Of a DNA stretch of 64,000 nucleotides, positions 55,917 through 64,000 are shown in pieces. The translations under genes were made by a program, and so were the position numbers. The DNA is from Garcia nutans (taxonomy: Eukaryota > Streptophyta > Magnoliopsida > Malpighiales > Euphorbiaceae): contig CANTUV010000015.1 in assembly GCA_947685225.1 (NCBI GenBank), positions 62,001-126,000 on the forward strand, given 5' to 3'. The notes below the pieces were generated by a model that made no database searches, was not told the DNA's origin, and saw only the letters and a program-made list of their open reading frames with translations. Each line of letters opens with the position of its first letter. Position 1 is the stretch's first letter.

Positions 55917-56642
55917 ATATCAAAAGATTTTCCCCAAACCCGTGTTGTTATGTTGCATGAATGCACCTCATCACATCACAATTCATTTTAATGGAATGTG
56001 GCACTATCATTGGGTACATACAACCTAAGGGAAGGTTCTATTGGCACATGAAAAATAGAGAATCGGCTTATAATAGGGACCCTTGAGTCTTGAGTAAGAT
56101 ATACCTAACCACATGTGAAACAAGGAGTTTCGCGTGGGTCCAACAGTATGATTACTCATAGGCCACTCCAAAAGGATTGGAATGGTTTGCAACAACAGGG
56201 AGGACGCTTTGGCTGTCCGCCGGCATAATCAAGGAGACCTGCCGGTCAGCGCTACTTGCTATCCAGACTCAGAACTTTGAACAGAAAGAGAAGAAATTCA
56301 TTTGAAAATAATTTTTTATGCAATGGAGGAAAATGATTCCCCCATATATGCAAGAGAAAAAGATTCTCTGAATGACAAAACAAATGCACATTTAGCCAAA
56401 CAAGAGATCCATCCAAGGAAAAAGATTCCTTTTGCCAATCTTCATTCCAATATCCTTAAGGAGAGGATATATATTGTTAGGGTACCCTGCAAAATGAATA
56501 AAAACACCCTAAAGAAGGGGAAATTAGTCAAATAAGCAATAGTAGCCTACTAGGATCCCATAAATTATTTTTATGGTCTCCCGTGGCAAGTTAATCAAAT
56601 AATCAATAGTAGTCCACTAGGATCCCATAAATGGTTTTTATA
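55917..56642 (-). other. T5 5' leader
   Basis: Roughly 730 bp between PBS and the gag start, with no sense ORF of known family. A tandem duplication lies next to the PBS: 56535-56577 and 56597-56641 share aatagtagtccactaggatc followed by ccataaat..tttttat.gtc. One of the units runs into the PBS. Confidence 0.75.
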
Positions 56643-56661
56643 GTCCCCAGTGGAGTCGCCA
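56643..56661 (-). promoter_or_regulatory. PBS of T5 (tRNA-Arg type)
   Basis: TGGCGACTCCACTGGGGAC on the minus strand, three bases after the LTR end and identical to the T4 PBS. Confidence 0.9.
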
Positions 56662-56664
56662 GGT

Positions 56665-58119
56665 TGTGAACCTTGGTTTTCCGCCCGAAAAGGATCCGGG
56701 CGAACGTTCACTCGTTGTCGGGAGTCGACACTCAGTTTATTTTGTTCGAAGGGAAAAACTAAGAAAACCCTTGTTTGACTCCAATAATGCATCCAATGTA
56801 AAGGCTTCTAGTCTGCGAACCCAAGGAGGATTCGGGGACTATGTCATGCTTTTGATTAACTTGCAAAAATGGAACAAATTTAAAGACAAAAAGATTGTTG
56901 GTAGTTTGTGGACTTGCTATTTGGGGTGAATCCCAAACATGCCTACATACTCCCGTTTGAATAGGAGATCAAAGCCCATGTAGTTCGGAAAAGCCTATTT
57001 AAAGGCGATGAAAATTATGCTTCATGCATGTGTGTGTATGCTTCGTGCATTTTTCAGGTATTTTGCCCAATTTGTGAGATTTAGCACTTAGTGCTAAATG
57101 GTGAGATTTGGGTACTTTGTACCAAAAGAGTGGAATTTAGGCTCCATGCCAAAGGTTGATTTTAATTGAGTCGGGCTTCATGCCAGAGTTGTAAAATTTA
57201 GCACTTAGTGCTAAATGGTGCAATTTTAGGTACTTTGTACCAAAAGAGTGCAATTTAGGCCTTTGGCCAAGTGTGGTCGGGCTTCATGCCAAAGATGTGA
57301 GATTTAGCACTTAGTGCTAAATTCTCCAATTTTAGGTACTTCGTACCAAAATGGTATAATTTAGGCTCCGTGCCAACAGATTGATTTTAATTGTGAAATG
57401 TAGGTACTTTGTACCAAAAAGATGTAATTTAAATCTTTGTGCCAAAGAGGCTGATTGATTAGTCCATTAGGCCTTAGACCTAAAAGGATTAGGTCTTTGA
57501 CCGAGAAGAAATTGAGAAGAAGATAGAATGCTTACGATATGCTTAAATTGACCAAAGATGAATTAGAATATTACCTTGCTTAGGATTTTCCCGCTTCGAA
57601 GTTCCAGATCTCGTTTTCTTGAACCGGGGATTATGATTCTTGATTACAGATTGTTTCCTGCAGCACACGGTTAGATTTATGCAAATAAAAGTTCTTAATC
57701 GTTTTTAAGCGTGAAAAGAATTCGACAGCATGAGGCCCACCCGGAAAAGTCCCCCCTTTCTGAAAATCTGAACTGCTATTTATAGGCAAAATCGGACTGT
57801 ACGGCGGCCGGGCCGCGGGTCACGATGGCCGAGCCGCCGTCCACGGCAGCCGAGCCGTCGACTTTGGCGGCTGAGCCGCTGGGATCACGGCGGCCGGGCC
57901 GCCGATTTTGGCCGGTTTTCGCTCAAACTGATTTTTCGGGAGCTAGAGACCTCCAAAAATTATTCCGGGACCATATCTGTGATCCTCACGTCGTCCCAGA
58001 CATTTCAAGTACCATATCGATATACTTCTGGTGAATTTTACCGGGGACGTCCGGTCAGGCCCGGTTTTCAGTAGTCTGAGAAAATTGGCTTTTCGAGCCT
58101 CAAAATTCGAGTGTTCACA
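56665..58119 (-). repeat. T5 5' LTR (1455 bp)
   Basis: Same parts as the 3' LTR: GC-rich patch 57800-57912, TATA box complement(57777..57784), palindrome array 57070-57445. By eye about seven substitutions and one indel separate the LTRs over the roughly 1.1 kb downstream of the TATA box. Dozens fall in the roughly 100-bp GC-rich patch and about ten in the U3 start beyond it. Confidence 0.95.
57777..57784 (-). promoter_or_regulatory. TATA box of T5 5' LTR (element promoter)
   Basis: TATAAATA on the minus strand, about 335 bp from the LTR start and about 15-20 bp from the end of the GC-rich palindromic patch. It should drive transcription of the intact polyprotein gene. Confidence 0.7.
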
Positions 58120-59381
58120 GTCAGTTGGCAGAGAAATTCCTAGAGAAATACTTCCCACCATCCAAAACTGCTAAGTTGAGGAATGATATCTCATCCTTCC
58201 TGCAGCAAGATGGTGAGACCCTTTATGATGCCTGGGAAAGATTTAAAGATTTGCTGAGAAGGTGTCCTCATCATGGACTTCCACTACAGCTTCAAATTCA
58301 AACATTTTACAATGGGTTGAATTATGTAAGTAAGCAATCCATTAATGCAGCAGCTGGTGGTACCATAAACAACAAGACACCTGAACAAGCAAGGGATTTA
58401 ATTGAAGACATGGCTATCACCAATTATCAGTGGCAAGCCCCAAGGGAGCAAGGAAAGCTGAAGGTCATGGGTTCACACCAATTAGATCCTGTGGTGGCTT
58501 TGACAGCACAATTGGAAGCGTTGAATAAAAAATTTGATTCCTTGGCCTCTTCTTCTGGGAAAGTAATGCAACTGTGTCTTGTGAATGGTGTGGGGGTGGA
58601 CATCAAAGTCAAGATTGCCAAAGTGGCAACATGTTTGCTAGGCAAGAGCGAGTAGATTATGTTGGAAATATGGCAAGGCAGCAGCAGAATAACCCCTACA
58701 GCAACACATACAATCCGGGGTGGAGAAATCATCCAAATTTCTCATGGAATAATCAAAATAATCCAAGACCTTCCCCTGGATTTTAGCAGCCCCAACATCA
58801 AGAAGCAGCCCCTCCAAGAAAGAGTAGTTTGGAGGACATGATGGAGAAATTTATAGCAGCTTCTGAAACTAGGCTCCAATCAACTGAAACCACCCTAAGA
58901 AATCAGCAAGTCTCTATTCATAATTTGGAGAATCAGGTGGGACAAATTGCCAAGATGCTCAGTGAGAGACCACAAGGGAGTTTACCTAGCAACACTGAGG
59001 CAAATCCTAAAGAGCAACTTAAGGCAATTACACTAAGGAGTGGAAAAGAGATCAAGGGTAATGTGGAAGAGAAAAGGGCTGAAGTACAAGAAAAAGAAAA
59101 AGAAGATAATCCTCCTGTCACTTTGGGAGAGAAAGCTGCACTAGAAAGTGAGAGAGAGAAGCAGCCATAAGAAAGCAGCCCCAATTTGAAGGAATACCGA
59201 CCTAGAGTACCCTATCCGGCAAGGTTGAACAAGGATAAGATTGATGCTCAGTTTGGTAAGTTTCTTAAACTTTTTAAACAATTGCACATTAATATTCCAT
59301 TTGTTGAAGCTTTGTCACAAATGCCTAAGTATGCTAAATTTTTGAAAGATATCCTTTCTAACAATTGGAACACATGAGGAA

Positions 59382-60190
59382 GTGTCTTTAGTGCATTTAT
59401 CTAAAAAGAGTTCGGCAATTTTGCAAAGAAGGTTACCTAAGAAGTTAAAAGATCCAGGTAGTTTTACCATTCCATGTTTGATAGGTAATCTTGAGGTTAA
59501 AAGTGCATTAGCTGATTTGGGGGCTAGCATAAGTGTTATGCCCTATAAAATGTTTAAAGAGTTAGGCATTGGTAAACCTAAACCAACACTCATGACCATC
59601 TAACTTGCTGATAAGTCAGTAATCCACCCTCGTGGCATTATAGAAGATGTGTTGGTAAAAGTTGGGAATTTCATTTTCCCCAATGATTTTGTTGTCATTG
59701 ATATTTATAAGGATGCGGATGTTTCACTTATTCTTGGTAGGCCATTTTTAAATATAGCCCGTGCCCTTATCGATGTACATGATGGCACATTAACTTTGAG
59801 AGTGGGTGATGAAAAAGTTATTTTTGGGATACATGATGCCATGAAACATTCACTTTCATTTGATAAGGCGGAATCATGCAATGATGTTATTGAGCATGAG
59901 ACCGTAAATTGTGTTACTAACATTGTTTCCAAGGATCCCCTTGAGTTGTGTTTATTGCAGGAAAATGTTGAGGGTCAAGAAGCAATGGAGCAGCTTGCTT
60001 TTCTTGAAGCAAGCAAATCATTCAAATGCAGGGCATATGAGACTATTGAGATGCCAAAGGAAGAAAAGCCAAAACCATCGGTGATTGATCCACCCAACTT
60101 GGAACTAAAACCTCTTCCAGATCACCTTGAGTATGGATTTCTGGCGGAGAAAAAAGAAACTGCCAATAATTCTGAGTTCCCACCTATCTT
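59382..60190 (+). pseudogene. pro: A1 protease region
   Basis: Starts in frame 0 after the gag frameshift with KLKDPGSFTIPCLIGN, then the active-site region ALADLGASISVMP (D-L-G-A, the Athila form). A TAA at 59601 sits where the reading MTI-LADKS expects Gln. The frame continues with VVIDIYKDADVSLILGRPFL, the flap/ILGRPF motif ending retroviral-type proteases, and a linker to RT. The frame is lost near 60175-60190. Confidence 0.85.
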
Positions 60191-62985
60191 TTGAGCAAAA
60201 GGAGAAGCTTATTCAGTTGTTGCAGAAACATAAGCAAGTGATAGCTTGAAAGATAGCAGAAATAAAGGGTATCAGTCCATCCTATTGCACTCACAAGATA
60301 CTGATGGAAGATGAATTCAAACCAGTAGTGCAACCACAATGGAGACTAAACCCAAGGATGAAAGATGTAGTAAAGACTGAAGTGATAAAACTACTTGATG
60401 CAGGGATTATCTATCCGATCTCAGATAATTCTTGGGTGAGCCCAGTTCAGGTAGTACCAAAGAAAGGACGGATGACAGTGGTCCCTAATGAAAATGATGA
60501 GCTGATTCCAACAAGAACAGTTACCGGTTGGAGGGTTTGCATTGACTACAGAAAATTGAATGATGCCACTAGAAAGGATCACTTTCCTTTACCCTTCATT
60601 GATCAGATGTTGGACAGGTTATCCGGCCATGAGTACTACTGCTTTTTGGATGGCCTTTCAGGCTATTTCCAAATTCCTATTGCACAGGAAGACCAAGAGA
60701 AAACTACATTCACCTGCCCATATGGGACATTCGCATATCGAAGAATGCCATTCGGTTTATGCAATGCACCTGCAACTTTCCAAAGGTGCGTGGTAGCAAT
60801 CTTTGATGAGCTTATAGAGGATATTATGGAGGTGTTTATGGATGATTTCTCGGTCTATGGCAGCTCATTTGAAAGATGCTTGGAAAACCTTGAAAAAGTC
60901 TTGATGAGATGTGAGGAAACCAATCTAGTGCTTAATTGGGAAAAGTGTCATTTTATGGTTCAAGAGGGAATCGTGTTGGGACACAAAATTTCAAGCAAGG
61001 GCATTGAGGTGGATCGGGCAAAGGTAGATATAATTGAGAAGTTACCACCACCCACATCTGTGAAGGCCATCAGAAGTTTTCTAGGGCATGCGGGTTTTTA
61101 TCGGAGGTTCATTAGAGATTTTTCTAAGATAGCCCGTCCATTAACAAGACTCCTTGAGAAAGAAGTGAACTTTGTTTTTGATCAGGAATGTTTGAGAGCA
61201 TTCACAACTATTAAGGAGAAATTGACCCATGCTCCAATCATGGTAGCTCCCAATTGGAGTCTACCATTTGAACTAATGTGCGATGCAAGTAACTTTGCAG
61301 TGGGAGCAGTCTTGGGTCAACGCAAGGAGAAATACTTCCAGCTTATCTACTATGCAAGCAAGACCTTGAACACAGCTCAAGCTAATTACACAACTACAGA
61401 TAAAGAGCTGCTGGCTGTGGTTTTTGCTTTTGACAAGTTTAGATCATATCTAATCTTGTCAAAAGTGATTATTTATATAGATCATTCGGCTTTGGGGTAT
61501 TTATTTTTAAAAATTGATGCAAAGCCGAGGCTAATCCGTTGGGTCTTATTATTGCAGGAATTCGACTTGACGTTTCAAGATAAGAAGGGAGCCAAAAATC
61601 TGGCAGCAGATCATCTTTCTCACTCGGAGAATCCAACCTTAGAGAGGTTTGAAGAAGGAGACATTGATGATCATTTCCCCGATGAGCAGCTGTACGCCAT
61701 GGTAAGTAACTTAAATTTTGAAACACCTTGGTTTGTAGATTTTGCTAACTATTTAGCTGTTAGGGAACTTCCTAAGGACTTAACTTATCAAGCAAAGAAG
61801 AAATTCTTTTCTGATTTAAAATATTACTTTTGGGAGGATCCCTTTTTGTTTAGATTATGTAAGGATCACATGATTCGACGATGTGTGGCATGGCCCGAAA
61901 TAATGAACATTCTTAGTCAATGCCATGTTGGACCAGCTGGTGGTCATATGGGAGCCAATAGGACTGCTCAAAAAGTATTAGAATCAGGATTTTATTGGCC
62001 CACTTTGTTTAGGGATAGCTACGAATTTATAAACTGCTGTGATCGATGCCAAAGAACTGGAAACATTTCATCTCGTGATGAGATGCCCCAAAATGGGATT
62101 TTAGTTTGTGAAATCTTTGATGTATGGGGGATCGACTTTATGGGACCCTTTCCCAATTTCTTTGGTAACAAATACATTCTTGTAGCTATAGATTATGTAT
62201 CTAAATGGCCTGAAGCCCAAGCCTTGGCAACCAATGATGCTAGGGTTGTGGTGAAATTTTTGAAGAAATTGTTTTCTCGATTTGGTACACCAAAAGCAAT
62301 TATAAGTGATAGGGGTACTCACTTTTATAACTTTCAGCTTGAGAAAGTTTTTAAAAGATTAGGAGTTACACATAGGTTTGCTACTCTCTATCATCCCCAA
62401 ACTAGTGGCCAAGTTGAGAACACGAATAGGGAGATTAAAATAATTTTGGAAAAAACTGTAGAGCGATCCCGAAAGGATTGGTCCGAGAAATTAGACAATG
62501 CTCTATGGGCTTTTAGGACTGCATTTAAAACTCCCTTGGGCACTACACCATTTAGGTTGGTATATGGAAAAACTTGTCATTTACCTGTTGAAATAGAGCA
62601 TAATGCATATTGGGCCATAAAATAGATTAACCTTGATCTAGCTTGTGTAGGTGAAAGGCAAAAATTACAGGTAAACGAGTTAGACGAGTGGAGATTGCAA
62701 GCTTATGACAATGCGAAAATGTGTAAGGAACGTACCAAGAGATGGCATGATGCTCACATTAAGGAACAGAAAGATTTTCAAGCAGGAGATCAGGTATTAC
62801 TGTACAATTCAAGGCTTCGACTCTTTCCAGGTAAGTTGAAATCTCGATGGTCTGGTCCTTTTACTGTCAAGGAAGTTTTCCCCTACGGAGTGGTTGAAAT
62901 AACCCACCCGAAAAAAGGTGATTTTAAAGTCAATGGGCACAGGCTCAAATTTTATTTTGGAGGGGAAATACAGGACCTAAAGTAG
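60190..62985 (+). pseudogene. pol: A1 RT-RNase H-integrase, nearly complete with two stops
   Basis: The short N-terminal part (EKLIQLLQKHKQVIA) ends in TGA at 60247 where Trp is usual. From 60304 a 773-codon open frame follows: RT with GWRVCIDYRKLND, YRRMPFGLCNAPATF and FMDDFSVYG (about residue 178), RNase H (CDASNFAVGAVLG, about 326; TTDKELLAVVFA; ADHLSH), integrase zinc finger (HVGPAGGHMGANRT and CDRCQRTGN, about 541-583), and core D-D-E (WGIDFMGPF, IISDRGTHF, GQVENTNREI). A TAG at 62623 interrupts YWAIK|INLDL, and the same frame then continues to DLK-stop at 62985 with the GPF-type SRWSGPFTV. Apart from these two stops and the upstream shift the catalytic residues are present. Confidence 0.92.
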
Positions 62986-63124
62986 GTTTTACACCTCCAA
63001 GACTAGGAACATCTACCCTGAACGTCCAACTACTACGACGTTAAAGAAGTGCTGAGTGGGAGGCAACCCACCATTTTATTCGTTCTTTAATTATTATGTC
63101 TTTAATTTCTGCATTTTTTATTGA

Positions 63125-63173
<49 letters not shown>

Positions 63174-64000
63174 TGTTTCATCTAAATTCTCTTTTAGTGC
63201 ATGCTCACATTGCGAACAATGTGAATTTTAAGTGTGGGGTGCATTTTGTGTTTTAAGTTATCCTTGTTTAGGTTTAATTAATGTTTTCTGTGAATAACTC
63301 AATTTTGGAAAGTTCAATTGTTATAAACATTGTTGATAGATGACTTTTGAATTTTAGAAGCATGAATTTGAGAATTGAGTAGAATTGATACTTTTTGTCA
63401 ATTTTGTTGGTTTCTCCTTGCATCACCATCAACCTAGTGAGAAATTGAGCCATCAACTTATTATTTTTTGTGTGGGAAAACATCATTGATTGATGACTTG
63501 CTAGAACTTGCTTTGATATACATTTTAAGACTACATAAAAATTTTAATTTGGCATCAAGATGATTAAGGCAATTAGGTGAACCCACTTTGGCTTAAAAAG
63601 ACCAACCCTAATTTTAACCTTAGTTAGCCAATTTTGAGCCTATTTCGTTTTTCCTTTTTCTTTCTTTTTCACAACATCATTAGCTTGAACCTTGTTGTTT
63701 TAACTCTTACCCTTTCATTAGGTCAAGAGCATCTTAAGAGCGTTTACGACCAAGTGTTGTGTTGAATTAAGTGTGGGGTTAAATTTAGTAGGTTTAAGAT
63801 TGCAAAGCATAAAAAAAATTAAAATCAAATAAAAAGAAGAAAAATAAGAATAATCTTTGTTATTGTTGAAAGGGTTGGAATATGTTTTAGAAATAATCAT
63901 TGCATGATGTAATAAGTGAGTTCCCTTGAAAAGTTTCTTAATGTCAAGGGATAGATAAGAGGAAGGTGTTTTGGGATCGTTGGGTTATTTATATATGATC
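62986..64000 (+). other. A1 post-pol region
   Basis: Starts with the conserved Athila passage gctgagtgggaggcaaccca (63049-63068) and has repeated aagtgtggggt words (63230, 63769). An AAT microsatellite (about 63126-63172) lies inside. No env-like ORF is visible before the window ends; Athila env-like genes and the 3' LTR would lie further on. Confidence 0.7.
63126..63172. repeat. (AAT)n microsatellite
   Basis: About 15 perfect AAT units in the A1 post-pol region. Confidence 0.95.

Larger units (their letters stand above)
46575..58124 (-). mobile_element. T5: complete Tat-lineage element (46580-58119) with its TSD
   Basis: LTRs 46580-48032 and 56665-58119 (TGTGAACAC...GGTTCACA in element sense), perfect 5-bp TSD GTCAG (46575-46579, 58120-58124), PBS for tRNA-Arg, one uninterrupted gag-pro-pol ORF, and a PPT next to the 3' LTR. 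Total 11,540 bp. LTR identity is high except in a GC-rich U3 patch. It is the only element in the window with all expected parts intact, and it interrupts the gag of A1. Confidence 0.95.
46090..59377 (+). pseudogene. gag: A1 gag, split by T5 and carrying stops and frameshifts
   Basis: The part before T5 contains DPELERTLRRK, then two stops (TGA about 46160, TAA about 46230), and an open part from 46242 with FAKPNLNLAESSIRR and QFDGFPNEDPNAHIENFLE. The frame changes near 46493 and runs RPKKWLESFPPG to TTWGQ, where T5 sits. After T5 (58125) come LAEKFLEKYFPPSKTAKLRN, GETLYDAWERFKDLLRRCPH and QTFYNGL, all typical of Athila gag. Another frameshift near 58565 precedes the knuckle CEWCGGGHQSQDC. 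TAG at 58784 and TAA at 59168 interrupt the tail (LKAITLRSGKE; YPARLNKDK), and the frame changes again near 59370. Confidence 0.9.
44159..64000 (+). mobile_element. A1: Athila-lineage LTR retrotransposon (3' end outside the window), split by T5
   Basis: 5' LTR about 44159-45949, PBS of tRNA-Asp type at 45959-45976, gag at 46090-46579 and 58120-58786 (and on to about 59377), protease at 59382-60190, and RT-RNase H-integrase to 62985, followed by the long post-pol region normal in Athila. The left end is placed where LINE coding stops and TGACAAGTC begins; without the 3' LTR and TSD it may be off by some bases. It has about ten disabling changes in coding parts and one 11.5-kb insertion. Confidence 0.9.

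Overview
The window is plant nuclear DNA, AT-rich and probably from a eudicot. I see no intact host gene, tRNA, rRNA or CRISPR array. Almost every base I can assign belongs to LTR retrotransposons of the Tat, Athila and chromovirus (Tekay/Del-like) lineages or to plant LINEs. They are stacked inside one another as in pericentromeric or other repeat-rich plant DNA. All boundaries were read by eye from LTR ends (TG...CA), target-site duplications (TSDs), primer-binding sites (PBS), polypurine tracts (PPT) and protein motifs. The species cannot be named from this.

Left part (1-18881): 1-6598 is the 3' part of a plus-strand Tat-type element (T1) with an antisense, degraded plant-mobile-domain gene and a 3' LTR. 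6635-8591 is the 3' end of a minus-strand chromovirus-like element (C1). 8592-about 11240 (T2, minus) and about 11240-16601 (T3, plus) are two 3' halves of Tat-type elements joined with their internal sides facing each other. 16602-18881 holds nothing I can identify.

Middle and right (18882-64000) is a nested tower. The outermost layer is a minus-strand LINE (L1): its poly-A end is at 18882 and its coding remnants are at 32982-34335 and 43473-44158. Inside it sits a 5'-truncated plus-strand LINE (L2, 19025-32968, perfect 13-bp TSD). Inside L2 is a gag-only Tat element (T4, 19282-32057, minus). Inside the gag of T4 is a solo chromovirus LTR (S1, 25891-28300, TSD TCTTC). L1 is also broken by a young Tekay/Del-like element (G1, 34336-43467, TSD AAAGC, LTRs about 99.7% identical) and by an Athila element (A1, 44159 to beyond the window end). 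The gag of A1 is split by a complete Tat element (T5, 46580-58119, minus, TSD GTCAG) carrying an uninterrupted 2153-codon gag-pro-pol ORF.

Function: T5 is the only element here that looks coding-competent. A1 and G1 keep most of pol but carry several stops and frameshifts. T4 has only gag and would need enzymes in trans. The most interesting signals are in the LTRs rather than the proteins: (1) a three-hairpin module with compensatory stem changes shared by five Tat-type LTRs; (2) an 11-nt duplicate of the PBS start, exactly 105 nt from the LTR end in four LTRs; (3) arrays of short inverted repeats in the LTRs of unrelated lineages, just upstream of a TATA box in the Tat LTRs; (4) telo-box-rich stretches in fixed orientation; (5) matching hairpins beside the PBS and the PPT of T5.
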